Made by a program: the position numbers and the translations under genes. This document shows, in pieces, positions 9,101 to 17,761 of a stretch of DNA of 64,000 nucleotides. Position 1 is the stretch's first letter. Every line of letters begins with the position of its first letter. Under the pieces are notes generated by a model. That model was given only the letters and a program-made list of their open reading frames with translations, was not told the origin of the DNA and did not search any database. The stretch is from Flavobacteriales bacterium. Lineage in GTDB: Bacteria; Bacteroidota; Bacteroidia; Flavobacteriales_F; PHOS-HE28. The DNA lies in contig JADJWA010000001.1 of NCBI GenBank assembly GCA_016716605.1, positions 1,302,001 to 1,366,000 on the forward strand. The letters run 5' to 3'.

Positions 9101-12100
9101 GTGGCGTGTCCTCACCACCAGGCGACCACAGATAGGTGTAGGGCTCAATGCCGCCGGTCGGGCCCACGGTGGCCGTGCCATCGCATGCGCCTGAGCACGA
9201 AACGGGCGTGCTGCTCAGGTTGGGTATGATCGTCTGCGAGGGCAGCACCTCAGCATCGGCGAAGCTCACGCAGCCGCTGCCATTGGTCACTTGCGCCGTA
9301 TAGATGCCGACGCACAAGCTGTCCACCACGCCTTCATTCACCGCGATCACGTTGCCGCCCGCATCGAACCACACCAGGTTGCAGGGAGGTGCAGTGCACA
9401 CGAAGCTCACGCTCACCGAGCCGCCGCATGAGTTGCCGCAAGTGGTCTGGCCGTTCACGGGCGTAAGCGCCTCGGCATTGCTATCGCTCACTTGCACCAC
9501 TTGCGTGACGGTGCAGCCATTGTCATCCGTCACCTCCACCGCATAAAGGCCGCCGCAGAGGTTGCTGATGCTCTCTCCCGCGCCCACGAGCACGCCGCCG
9601 AGGTACCAGTTCACAGCGTACGGCGCGGTGCCGCCCGTGATGGTCGCTGTGGCCTGGCCATCGCAATTCGGACAGGTGCTCGCCGTGGTGCTCACGCTCG
9701 CTTGCAAAGGCTGCGGCTCGCTCACGTCGTAGCTCGCATTGAAGGAGCAGCCATTGGCATCGGTCACCGTCACTGTGTATTGCCCCGCGCAGAGATCCGT
9801 GGCCGTGAGAACGCCCTGTCCGTTCGGCGGAACCGGGTTCCACACCACGGTGTAAGCCTGCGTTCCACCGGTGATGGTGAGCGCAATGCTGCCATTGCAA
9901 GCGCCTGAGCATGCGATGCCCGTGACCACCGCATCAACTGCAAGCGGCAGCGGTTCGATGATGAGCACCTGCGCGGTGGTGTCGCATCCGCCATTGTCAC
10001 TGATGAGCACTGTGTACACGCCCGCGCAAAGGCCCGTGGCGAGTGGAGTGCCTTGGCCGCCGCCCGGTTCAGGCGACCAGGTCCACGTGTAAGGCGGAAC
10101 GCCACCGCTCACACCAACCGTGGCCGTGCCGTCACACTCGCCCGCGCAGCTCACGGGCGTGCTGCTGCTGAGCAGATCAGTGGGCGCAGGCGCCACCACC
10201 GTTGCTGTATCGATGCTCACGCAGCCCGATGCATTCGTGACTTGCACGAGGTAATCGCCGGGGCAGAGGTTCGAGAGCGAGTTGCCATTCTGGTTGAGGT
10301 CATTGCCTTGCGCGTCGAACCATGCGATCACGCACGGCGCATCGGCGCACACGAAGTCCACGCTCACGCTGCCATCGCAGGTGTTCGGACAGCTTGTGCT
10401 TCCGTCGTTCGCCGTGATGTCCTCACCCGCCGAGTCAGTGATCGGAACTGCTTGCTGAAGCGTGCATCCGTTGGCGTCAGTGACCACCACGGTGTAAACG
10501 CCTGCGCAGAGATCGGAGATGCTCGCCCCAGCGCCCACCAGGCTGCCGCCAGCGCTGTACCACTCAACCGTGAGCGGATCGGTGCCGCCCCCAACGGTTG
10601 CCGTTGCGGTGCCGATGCAGACCTGGCATTCACTCGGTGTCGCAGTCACGCTCAAGGTGAGCGCTGCGGGCTCGGTCAGTTCGAAGGAGAATGGTGCGCT
10701 GCAGCCACTGTCGTCAGTGATCACCACGTCCCAAGTTCCAGAGCAGAGGCTCGTCGCGCTCGATTGTCCTTGTCCGTTCGGAGGGATGGGCGTCCAGGTG
10801 TAGGTGTAGTTGCCCGTGCCGCCTGAAGCGTTCAACTCGATGGAAGCATCGCATTGCCCGTTGCAGGAGATCGGCGTCACGGTGGCGTTCGCATCGATTG
10901 CTGGTGGGCCGGTGACGATCACCTGCGCGTCGATGCTGCAGTTGTTCGCATCGGTGATCGTCACGGTGTACACGCCCTCGCAGAGGTCGGTGACCTGCTG
11001 CGTGTCCTGCATGCCCGGCATCCACATGTAGGTGTATGGCGCGGTGCCGCCGGTCGGTCCCACGGTGGCGGTGCCATCGCACGCGCCTGCGCAGCTCACC
11101 GGCGTGCTGCTGCTGTTGGCCTGTATCGGATCGAAGGGGTCAACCGTGAAGGTGAAGGTGCTGTCGCATCCGGTAGCGTCCGTGAGCGTGACGCTGTACG
11201 TGGTTCCCGCGCAGAGGCCTGTGACTTGCGTGGTGGTCTGACCGCCCGGCAACCATAGCACATTGATCTGTCCGGTGCCACCGCTTGGTGTTACCGAAGC
11301 AGCGCCGGTGCATGGGCCAGCGCAGCTCTCCGGTGAAACAACCAGCGCTGCATCGAACGGTGCCGGGGCATCCACGAAGAAGGGCGTTGATGCCAGGCAG
11401 CCCACGGCATCGAACACCTGCACATTCCAGAGGCCGATGCACAAACCGGAGACAGATGCCGTGCCTTGCCCATTCGGCGGGTCAGGAGCCCACACGTATG
11501 TGTATGGCGGTATGCCTCCGGTGACCGCCACGTTCGCGGTCCCATCGCATTGGTTCGGGCAGGTGGCATCTGTCCATGTGAGGTTGTTGTCGAGCGGCAC
11601 CTTCGGCAGGATGTCGAACACCACGGTGGTGTCGCAGCCCGTGGCATCGGTGATTACTACCGTCCACAGGCCCGGACAGAGCTGCGCGATGCTATTGGTG
11701 CCTTGGCCGACCGGTGGGAGCGGGCTCCATACGAAGGTGTACGGTCCGCTGCCGCCTGTAGGGTTCACCGTGGCAGTGCCGTTGCAGGGCCCGTTGCAAT
11801 CCTCATCGGTCTGCGAGGCGTTCGGCTCGATCGGCGTCGGTCCGGTGATGTTGATGAAGAGCACCGTGTCGCATTGCGCGGCATCCGTGATCTGCAGCGT
11901 GTAGATGCCTTGGCAGAGCCCGGTTGCGTTCGCCGTGCCTTGGCCGCCACCGGGCAAGGGATCCCATAGCCAGGTGTAGGGCTCAACACCACCGGTCGCG
12001 GTCACGGTGGCGGTGCCATCGCACACGTCGCCGCAGCTCGTTGGCGTGGAGGAGAATTGCGCATCGATGCCCGATGGCGTAGTGATAGCGAAGGGCGTGA

Positions 12101-15100
12101 CCACCGTGCAGCCATTCGCGTCGGTCACGGTGAGCGTGTAGGCGCCGGGGCAGTAGTTGGTGGCGTTGGGCGTGCCTTGGCCTGCGCCAGGAGGCGCTTG
12201 CCAATCATATTGGTACGGCTCCGTTCCACCGCTGACAGTAGCGGTGGCTGTGCCATCACAGGCGCCTCCGCAGCTTGCTGGTGTGGTCACGAGGTCCACC
12301 GCGATCGGTAGCGGCTCATTGATGGTGAAGGCGATGAGCGTGTCGCAGCCCAGCGCATCCGAGACCAGCACGGTGTAGTTGCCCGGGCACAGCTCCGTTG
12401 CATTCGGGGTGCCTTGGCCTGTCACATTGGGCGTCCACACGTAGGCGAACGGCAGGGTTCCACCGGTAACTGTCACCGTGGCCGTGCCATCGCATTCTCC
12501 AGCGCACGTTGGGTCCGCAGTGGTCAGCACCGCATCGATCGGAGGTGGATCAACAAGGATGAAGGTGAGCGTGGTATCGCACCCACCGCTGGCGATGGTC
12601 ACTTGGTAGTTGCCCGCGCAGAGCTGCGTCGCATCCGGCGTGCCTTGGCCCGTTACGTCCGGCACCCATGTGTAGGTGAACACGCCGTTGCCGCCGCTGG
12701 CCTGCACGCCGATGCTGCCGCTGCAATCGCCGGAGCACGTCGGATCATTCATGGTGCTCACCACCGTGATCGGCGGCGGAGCGGGCACCGTGAAGGCGAT
12801 GAGCGTATCGCAGCCCACGGCATCGGTGATGAGCAGGGTGTAGGCTTGCGCGCAAAGGCCCGTCACGTTCGGCGTGCCTTGGCCGGTAGGCGGCGGTTGC
12901 CAGTCGTAGGCGTATGGTCCTGCTCCGCCGGTGACGATCACGCCCGCTGATCCATCGCACGCGTCCGGGCAGCTCGCAGGCAGCACTTGCAGCGAGACTT
13001 CCAACGGCACGGCATCCAATATGGTGAAGGCCTGCGTGATGGTGCATCCGTTCGCATCGGTGATCAGCACAGCGTACGGGCCTGCACAGAGATCCGTGGC
13101 GTCCGGAGTGCCTTGGCCCGTCACGTTCGGCGTCCACAGGTAGGTGTAGCCCGGTGCGCCTCCGGTCACCGTCACGCTCGCGGTGCCATCGCAGGCACTG
13201 CCGCAGGTCACATCCGTCTGACTCGGTGTCACCATCAATGGCGGCGGCTCATTGATCACGAAGGCGATGAGCGTATCGCAACCGTTCGCATCGGCTACTA
13301 GCAGGGTGTAGTTGCCTGCGCACAGCCCGGTGGCATTGGGCGTGCCCTGACCGTTCACGTTCGGCGCCCACAAATAGGTGTAGCCCGGCGTTCCGCCAGA
13401 GACGGTCACCGATGCCTCGCCATCGCAAACACCTGCGCAGCTGGCATCAACCGGCGTGAGCTGCGCGTTGATGGGAGGCGGCGAAGGCACATTGAAGGTG
13501 AGCGTGGTGTCGCAGCCATTGGGCGTGGCTACCGTCACGCTGTAATCACCAGGGCAGAGCGCGGTGGCGTTCGGTGTGCCCTGGCCCGCAACGTTAGGCG
13601 ACCAGGTGATGGTGAAGGGCGGCAGCACCCCTGAGATGATGATGCTGATCTCCCCATCGCACGCATCTGAGCAGCTCGCGGGCGTCACCGTTCCCTGCAC
13701 GTCGATCTCAGGCGGCGCGGCGATGGTGAAGTCTTGCGTGGTGGTGCAATTCGTGGCCTGATCGGTGATGGTGACGGTGTAGTTGCCCTCGCACAGGCCG
13801 GTGGCGGCATTGGTGCTCTGGCCGCCGCCGGGTGGCGGCACCCAGTCATAGCTGTATGGCCCAATCCCTCCGCTGGGATTCACCGTGGCCGTTCCATCGC
13901 ATGCGCCGAAGCAGCTCGCATCGGTCTGCGCCGGGTTCGGTACGATCGGCGGCGGTTCATTGATGATGAAGTTGATCGTGGTGTCGCAGCCGTTCGCATC
14001 GACCAAGAGCACGCTGTACGGCCCCGCGCAAAGTCCGGTGGCGTTGTTGGTGCCCTGTCCCGCGCCCGGCGGTGGTGCCCAGGTAACGCTGGTCGCCGGC
14101 GTGCCTCCGGTGGGGTTCACGCTCGCGGTTCCATCGCAGACCCCGTTGCACGTTACATCCGTGAAGGTGAGGTTGGGCGTGATCGGTTCCAGGTCGAAGG
14201 TGAAGGTGGTATCGAAGGTGCAGAGGTTGGCATCCGTGATGGTGAGCGTATTGATGCCAGCGCATAATTGGTTGAAGCTCGATCCAGTGCCAGCGCCGTT
14301 GTTCCAGCTGTAGGTGGGAGCACCGGTGCCGCCGATGGCCAGCGCCGTCCTTGATCCATTGCACACACCAGCGCAGGTAGGAGGCGTGCCAGCGCCGAAG
14401 AAGATCACGCCCAGAGGGCTGGGTTCAGTGACATTGATCGGTACGCCGCAGCTCACCCCTTGACCTTCATCGGTGACCACCACGATCTGCGGACCGCCGC
14501 AGGCACCTGCCCATGTCTGCGTATTCGGGCCACCGAAGAGCCATGAGTAGGTGAAGGGACCCACGCCACCGGTCACGTTCACGGTGATGGTCGCGTCGCA
14601 TTCGCCCCGGCAACTGATGTTGAATCCGTTGTAGTCGGTCGTGGCGGAGGTCGTGGCCACGAAGGGCGTTTGCCCACCACCGGTGGCGCACACCACCACA
14701 TCGCGTTCATCACCAGCAGGCGGAATGGCGAGGTCAGCGCTGATCGGTGCATTGCCGACCGTGATCACGGCTTGCTGCTGCTCCACCACGCGATCGATCA
14801 CTCCTAGCTCCGGGGCCTGCGCCAGCTGGATCACGCTGCGGCCGGCCATCAAGCGCTTCGCGCCGCGCCCTTCGCTGCAAAGGGTACGCGCCCGCACGAG
14901 GGCGCCCGCCGCATGCACGGTTCCCTCCCGCCAGATGATGTCGCCTTCGGTCAGGTGCAGGTCGCTCACGATGCTCCACGAACCGCCGCCATCGAAGCGC
15001 AGCTGGCCGCGCATCGGGATCGCGCGCGCATCGATCTCGCGCCCTTGTCCATCGCCCGAGAAGCGCACGGTGCCATCGAAGGCCCAATGCACGCTTCCAT

Positions 15101-15434
15101 TCAGCACGAAGTCGCCATGCACGCGCAGCTCATTGCCGGGAGCACCGGTGAAGCGCGCGAAACCTTCACGCGCATCCACGCGCAGGCTGTTGCAGCGTGC
15201 ATTGCCTTCGATCCCCACCACTGCTTCGCCTTGCGTCCGAAGCACTGCATCGTCACTTGCCCCGGGAATCCCGGCGCCGCCCGGTCCGCGCTCGGTCAGG
15301 CTCCAGTGCGCGGCATCGCTCCAGGCGCCGCTGCCGCCCACCCAATACAGGGTGCGGCGCTGGCCCAGCGCCGTGGTGGCGGTAAGCAGGAGCAGCGCGG
15401 CGGCGATCAGAAGGTGGCGGTAGTGGGTGCGCAT
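6117..15434 (-). CDS. SprB-repeat giant adhesin with T9SS type B sorting domain (3105 aa)
   Basis: The protein starts with a signal peptide (MRTHYRHLLIAAALLLLTATTALGQ). Next comes a region starting YWVGGSGAWSDAAHWS that looks like the N-terminal beta-helix common in Bacteroidota surface proteins (to about residue 235). About 33 SprB-type repeats of about 78 aa follow, with the core C-x-G-x-CDGTATV-x-x-TGG ... YTVTITDA-x-GCDT. Near the C-terminus are one or two PKD-like segments (ADAGSDQTECSG; DAGPDQVIFL). The end is a gliding-motility-associated CTD: NGFTPNGDGWNDAW ... IYNRWGDMLF ... WDGRYSGG ... GTYYYVIKL. This is the expected form of a T9SS cargo carried to the cell surface. It sits between two PorP/SprF genes in one minus-strand run. 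Motility is not proven, because no gld genes are in the window; adhesion is equally possible. Confidence 0.92.
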   Translation of the reverse strand: MRTHYRHLLIAAALLLLTATTALGQRRTLYWVGGSGAWSDAAHWSLTERGPGGAGIPGASDDAVLRTQGEAVVGIEGNARCNSLRVDAREGFARFTGAPGNELRVHGDFVLNGSVHWAFDGTVRFSGDGQGREIDARAIPMRGQLRFDGGGSWSIVSDLHLTEGDIIWREGTVHAAGALVRARTLCSEGRGAKRLMAGRSVIQLAQAPELGVIDRVVEQQQAVITVGNAPISADLAIPPAGDERDVVVCATGGGQTPFVATTSATTDYNGFNISCRGECDATITVNVTGGVGPFTYSWLFGGPNTQTWAGACGGPQIVVVTDEGQGVSCGVPINVTEPSPLGVIFFGAGTPPTCAGVCNGSRTALAIGGTGAPTYSWNNGAGTGSSFNQLCAGINTLTITDANLCTFDTTFTFDLEPITPNLTFTDVTCNGVCDGTASVNPTGGTPATSVTWAPPPGAGQGTNNATGLCAGPYSVLLVDANGCDTTINFIINEPPPIVPNPAQTDASCFGACDGTATVNPSGGIGPYSYDWVPPPGGGQSTNAATGLCEGNYTVTITDQATNCTTTQDFTIAAPPEIDVQGTVTPASCSDACDGEISIIISGVLPPFTITWSPNVAGQGTPNATALCPGDYSVTVATPNGCDTTLTFNVPSPPPINAQLTPVDASCAGVCDGEASVTVSGGTPGYTYLWAPNVNGQGTPNATGLCAGNYTLLVADANGCDTLIAFVINEPPPLMVTPSQTDVTCGSACDGTASVTVTGGAPGYTYLWTPNVTGQGTPDATDLCAGPYAVLITDANGCTITQAFTILDAVPLEVSLQVLPASCPDACDGSAGVIVTGGAGPYAYDWQPPPTGQGTPNVTGLCAQAYTLLITDAVGCDTLIAFTVPAPPPITVVSTMNDPTCSGDCSGSIGVQASGGNGVFTYTWVPDVTGQGTPDATQLCAGNYQVTIASGGCDTTLTFILVDPPPIDAVLTTADPTCAGECDGTATVTVTGGTLPFAYVWTPNVTGQGTPNATELCPGNYTVLVSDALGCDTLIAFTINEPLPIAVDLVTTPASCGGACDGTATATVSGGTEPYQYDWQAPPGAGQGTPNATNYCPGAYTLTVTDANGCTVVTPFAITTPSGIDAQFSSTPTSCGDVCDGTATVTATGGVEPYTWLWDPLPGGGQGTANATGLCQGIYTLQITDAAQCDTVLFINITGPTPIEPNASQTDEDCNGPCNGTATVNPTGGSGPYTFVWSPLPPVGQGTNSIAQLCPGLWTVVITDATGCDTTVVFDILPKVPLDNNLTWTDATCPNQCDGTANVAVTGGIPPYTYVWAPDPPNGQGTASVSGLCIGLWNVQVFDAVGCLASTPFFVDAPAPFDAALVVSPESCAGPCTGAASVTPSGGTGQINVLWLPGGQTTTQVTGLCAGTTYSVTLTDATGCDSTFTFTVDPFDPIQANSSSTPVSCAGACDGTATVGPTGGTAPYTYMWMPGMQDTQQVTDLCEGVYTVTITDANNCSIDAQVIVTGPPAIDANATVTPISCNGQCDASIELNASGGTGNYTYTWTPIPPNGQGQSSATSLCSGTWDVVITDDSGCSAPFSFELTEPAALTLSVTATPSECQVCIGTATATVGGGTDPLTVEWYSAGGSLVGAGASISDLCAGVYTVVVTDANGCTLQQAVPITDSAGEDITANDGSTSCPNTCDGSVSVDFVCADAPCVIAWFDAQGNDLNQNGNSLSNLCPGDYLVQVTNASGCVSIDTATVVAPAPTDLLSSSTPVSCAGECDGTATVGVSGGVPPYTWTWSPEPGGGQGTPLATGLCAGVYTVLISDNGGCDTTAQVLIIEPLPLAVDAVVTGIACSGACNGSIALTITGGTQAYTVVWNPVPPNGQGVLTATDLCAGQYTVTVTDANGCSFNASYDVSEPQPLQASVSTTASTCPNCDGQATATITGGTAPYAVNWYLGGVLVGAGESISNLCGGLYAVEVTDDNGCTVTQVVQVSDSNAEALTPVNGQTTCGNSCGGSVSVSFVCTAPPCNLVWFDAGGNVIAVNEGVVDSLCVGIYTAQVTNGSGCVSFADAEVLPSQTIIPNLSSTPVSCSGACDGTATVGPTGGIEPYTYLWSPGGEDTPQVTGLCAGVYDVLITDSTGCDTTVQVLITEPQPLDFSATVQDVLCTGDCNGSVTVIATGGTQPYSYAWSPNANGQGTPTITNLCPGTYTLTVTDASGCSATQDYAVNEPQPLQAVLSTTLSECSLCNGTATVAASGGTAPYFITWLSGASIIGTGDTIVDLCAGLYDAIITDANGCSITQLLAISDADGEQLTMSDGITSCPGDCDGTVSVDYTCSQPPCSTAWFDASGNDLNEPGNTLSNLCAGLYLVQVTNGTGCITIDTAFVTEPDPILANLSTTPATCAGFCDGTATVGPSGGQAPYEILWQPSAETTPTITGLCAGQISVTITDSAGCSITQDVLILEPQPLSITDTITPITCNSACDGAIAVVVTGGIQAYTYLWSPAPPGDPTQPTITGLCAGDWTVTVTDANGCTLSETFTLVDPPVLLAQVATTGNLCYGDCEGTATATINGGVAPYAINWLDAVGNTIAQDTLDVSNLCAGDYTLNVTDANGCLLNVPFTITQGDAIEANLLWTNETCFGPCDGTASITPSGGAEPYAIDWRDPVGNLIAQDVTTVGGLCAGTNTVTITDALGCDTTYAFTVLPYTLITDNATVTNVQCNGDCDGSIVLDPTGGIGAYSYAWDPVPPNGQGNASATALCPGTYTVTITDGVGCSQVFSYDITEPPTLNVVVDQVVDASCATASDGAISVTASGGTPGYTFGWNGPGGFSSANEDISNLAPGSYTLTITDDNGCTTSVTVDVGALATVVADAGSDQTECSGVGVTLDGTNSTGAVNYAWFDDQGELISGSPVLDLGGLAPGSYTFTLTVSDGPCSDSDQVTVTILDLPIADAGPDQVIFLSETAQLGGAPTGPAGSTYLWQPDSLLNNASIADPIADPSETTWFTVLVTAPNGCVALDSVLVTVVPEVVITNGFTPNGDGWNDAWVIDYIDLFPECEVEIYNRWGDMLFRSVGYKTPWDGRYSGGFVPVGTYYYVIKLNDPRFPDPYTGPLTVIR
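6870..14640 (-). repeat. About 33 tandem SprB-type coding repeats (~235 bp each)
   Basis: Repeats were counted by the C-x-x-x-CDG core in the translation. They vary in sequence, but the C-terminal-side repeats 16-27 form a higher-order pattern of four repeats (see the separate entry). Confidence 0.85.
8285..11115 (-). repeat. Three-fold ~945-bp super-repeat inside the SprB-like gene
   Basis: Three consecutive blocks, starting near 11115, 10175 and 9225, each hold four SprB repeats in the same order: STPVSC-x-G-x-CDGTATVG; V-x-x-(I/L)-x-C-x-G-x-C; a variant ending CxxCxGTAT/NCDGQAT; and a variant with (D/N)GxTxC...(F/Y)xC...PC...WFDA. A fourth copy starts near 8285 (STPATCAGFCDGTATVG) and then diverges. 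The regular spacing of 940-950 nt points to amplification of a four-repeat cassette. Confidence 0.7.
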
Positions 15435-15447
15435 CGCGGATCAGGTT

Positions 15448-16383
15448 CTAGTCGAAGGCGGGGCAGTTGATGGCTCGGCGGCCGATGCTCTCTTGGCTGC
15501 ACGGGGTGATGGCGAGGATGATCTCGTGCGTGTTGGAGCTGCCGAAGCGCAGGCGCGAGGTGGTCACGTCGTAGCTGTAGCCCAGCTGCATGATCTTGGC
15601 GAAGCTCACCTTCATGTTGAAGGTGACCGCGTCACCGGCGCGATAGCCTACCCCGAGGCCGAACTTGCGGTTCCACTCCACCATGCCGTTGATGTCGAGC
15701 GCCCAAGGCGCGGCCTTGCTCTTCTTCAGCAGCAGGCTAGGCGCCAGCGATACGTTGCGCCCGATGCGGTACTTGTAGCCGCCGCTGAGCATGAGCTGCC
15801 GGGCCAGCCTTGAATCGGTGCCGATTCCGTTGATGCGGTTAGCGAGGATCTGGTGGATGCTGATGCCGCCCCAGGCCTTCTTGTTGTACAGGAAGAGGCC
15901 CGGTGTGATCTCCGGCGCCACCAGCGTGTTTGCTCGGCTATTGAGCGCGGGGTCGTTGTAGTCGACCAGGGTGCTGGCACCTACGTCGTACTTCACTTGC
16001 TGCGCCCCGCCGAAGAAGCCCATGCTCACGTGGTAGTCTCGCGACATCTGGATGTGGTACGCATAGGCGAGCGAGAGCCGCGTGTAGCCCCAGTTTCCGG
16101 CCTGATCGCTCTCGGCGAAGAAGCCCACGCCATGCTTGTTCTTCTTCACCGCCCCCTTCTTCTGGATGGATGCATGCAAGCTGGCCCAGCCGGTGTTGGG
16201 GGCGCCATCGAACCCCACCCATTGGCGGCGGTAGCCCAGGCGCACATCGAGGCAGTCCTTGCTGCCCGCCACGGCCGGGTTCACGCTGAAGTGGTTGAAC
16301 ACGTATTGCGTGTACTGCGCGAGCTGCTGCCCCTGCACGGCCATGGCCAAGAGCGCGAAGGGAAGGAGCAGCGCGGGCCTCAT
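15448..16383 (-). CDS. PorP/SprF family type IX secretion outer-membrane protein
   Basis: The 311-aa product starts MRPALLLPFALLAMAVQGQQ (signal peptide). It continues with the PorP/SprF signature LAQYTQYVFNHFSVNPAVAG, then YRRQWVGFDGAPNT and the C-terminal MQLGYSYDVTTSRL. An in-frame ATG further upstream (16500) exists. The start at 16383 is preferred because it gives a clean signal peptide and overlaps the stop of the preceding gene as ATGA, a translational-coupling arrangement. The SprB-like giant gene starts 13 nt downstream. The protein probably serves export or anchoring of one of the adjacent type B-sorted proteins. Confidence 0.9.
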   Translation of the reverse strand: MRPALLLPFALLAMAVQGQQLAQYTQYVFNHFSVNPAVAGSKDCLDVRLGYRRQWVGFDGAPNTGWASLHASIQKKGAVKKNKHGVGFFAESDQAGNWGYTRLSLAYAYHIQMSRDYHVSMGFFGGAQQVKYDVGASTLVDYNDPALNSRANTLVAPEITPGLFLYNKKAWGGISIHQILANRINGIGTDSRLARQLMLSGGYKYRIGRNVSLAPSLLLKKSKAAPWALDINGMVEWNRKFGLGVGYRAGDAVTFNMKVSFAKIMQLGYSYDVTTSRLRFGSSNTHEIILAITPCSQESIGRRAINCPAFD

Positions 16384-17372
16384 CTTATGATCGATACGAA
16401 GCCGAGGTAGGGATCGGAGCGGCCCTCGAGCGGGTTCAGCTCGATGTAGTAGTAGTAGGTGCCCTCGCTCAGCGGTCGGCCATTGCGCGTGCCGTCCCAT
16501 GGCTCGCGGTAGCCATTGCTATTGAACACGCGCTGGCCCCAGCGGTCGTAGATCATCACCACCGCACCGGGGTAATCCTGGATGCCCGGGATCTCCCAGG
16601 CATCGTTGCGGCCATCGCTGTTGGGCGAGAAGGTGTTGGGCGGATTCACCAGCCGCACCACATCCACCACCACCGTATCCGTGTAGGTGCAGCCATTGAT
16701 GGTGGTGGTCACCGTGTATGTGGTGGTGCTCGATGGGTTGGCGATGGGATCAGGGATGCCGTTGCCGCTGAGGCCGCTGGTGGGCGACCAATCGTAGGTG
16801 GTGCCGCCTGCGGCATCGAGCTGCACGGCGCCGCCCTGCGGGATCTCCGCATCAGGCCCTGCCGTGAAGTCAACGCCTACCACATCAGCCCCGGGGCCGC
16901 TCACGCTGATCGTGAAATCGCACTGCGCCGCCGCCGTGGCGCCGTTGTTCTGCGCACCGCTCACCACCACCCAGTATTGCGCCCCTGGCGTGAGCGGCTG
17001 CGTGGTGATGCTGAAGGGCAGGCTGTCGGTGGCGCAGGCTCCCACTGCACTGAAAGAAGCCGGGTTGCAATCGGGCGTGCCGGAGAGCACCGCCATGCTC
17101 AGCTCATTGTCCATGCCGCCCACCAGCGGGCAGTTGATGCTGGTGAGCGATACGATGGCCGCACCGCCCACGCTGTTGGCTGTGAAGGTGTACCAGACCT
17201 GGTTGCCACCGGGCTGGCAGAACGCCGGCACCGCGCCATTGGCGCCGGTGTTGTTCCCGGTGGCGGATTGCTGCGCGCAGAGCTGCGATGCGGTTGCGCA
17301 ATCGCTGTTGGCAGGCTGCGCGAAGGTGCCCACCGCGAGCGGCGAAAGCAGGGAGATGAGGGCCAGGCGCAT
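16380..17372 (-). CDS. Small T9SS type B-sorted secreted protein (330 aa)
   Basis: The chosen start gives a signal peptide (MRLALISLLSPLAVGTFA); an upstream in-frame ATG (17468) would add an arginine-rich extension that looks non-coding. Residues about 20-165 form a domain with NSDCATASQLC ... VWYTFTAN ... PGAQYWVVVSG, typical of Bacteroidota secreted proteins. A short PKD-like segment follows (DAEIPQGGAVQL ... YDWSPTSGL). The C-terminus is a gliding-motility CTD: NTFSPNSDGRNDAWEIPGI ... IYDRWGQRVFNS ... WDGTRNGRPL ... GTYYYYIEL. The stop overlaps the next gene (PorP/SprF) by ATGA. It heads the minus-strand adhesin run; function unknown beyond being a predicted T9SS cargo. Confidence 0.85.
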   Translation of the reverse strand: MRLALISLLSPLAVGTFAQPANSDCATASQLCAQQSATGNNTGANGAVPAFCQPGGNQVWYTFTANSVGGAAIVSLTSINCPLVGGMDNELSMAVLSGTPDCNPASFSAVGACATDSLPFSITTQPLTPGAQYWVVVSGAQNNGATAAAQCDFTISVSGPGADVVGVDFTAGPDAEIPQGGAVQLDAAGGTTYDWSPTSGLSGNGIPDPIANPSSTTTYTVTTTINGCTYTDTVVVDVVRLVNPPNTFSPNSDGRNDAWEIPGIQDYPGAVVMIYDRWGQRVFNSNGYREPWDGTRNGRPLSEGTYYYYIELNPLEGRSDPYLGFVSIIR

Positions 17373-17503
17373 GGGTGCGTGCAAGGGGCACGCGCACGCG
17401 CGCACTGCCCCGCCGCAAGTTGCCCGCAGCCCGCTCGGCGCCCGGCGCGGGCCGCAGCGCATTTTCACACAGCGTTCTGTTGAGGGGGCGCGCAGCCGGC
17501 AAG

Positions 17504-17575
17504 TGACCCCACCAGGAGTCGAACCTGGATCAAGAGTTTAGGAAACTCCTATTCTATCCATTGAACTATGGGGTC
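17504..17575 (-). tRNA. tRNA-Arg (anticodon CCU)
   Basis: A 72-nt cloverleaf can be drawn on the minus strand. The 7-bp acceptor stem is GACCCCA/TGGGGTC, the anticodon stem is GGAGT/ACTCT with loop TTCCTAA (anticodon CCT), and the T-arm loop is TTCGACT. The discriminator base is A, and CCA is not encoded. The anticodon reads AGG (arginine). Confidence 0.93.
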
Positions 17576-17632
17576 CGGCGACGATCCGCCAGCGACTTGC
17601 GCGAAGAGCGGCCAGGAAGCGGCGAGCGGGCG

Positions 17633-17640
17633 CGAAAGTA
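17633..17640 (-). promoter_or_regulatory. -7 promoter box upstream of tRNA-Arg
   Basis: TACTTTCG on the minus strand lies 57 nt upstream of the tRNA 5' end and matches the recurrent TAnnTT(C/T)G box of this window. No clear -33 TTTG was seen. Confidence 0.4.
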
Positions 17641-17761
17641 GGCCGTGATCGGAACGCAGCCGGGGCCGTTGCGCGCGCTCGCCCCATCGATCGCGCCATC
17701 GCCGTGCACTGGGAAGCGGTCTGCGCCAGTACCCAGACGAGCGCCAGCGTAGCTTTCCGCC

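Noticed and set aside
6870..14640. Tandem repeats as a CRISPR array or satellite DNA
   Set aside because: The repeat period is a multiple of three and the translation is a conserved protein module; there are no constant short repeats with unique spacers.
16384..16500. Longer start of the first PorP/SprF gene at 16500
   Set aside because: The extra 39 residues are arginine/histidine-rich, overlap the upstream sorting-domain gene and would bury the signal peptide.
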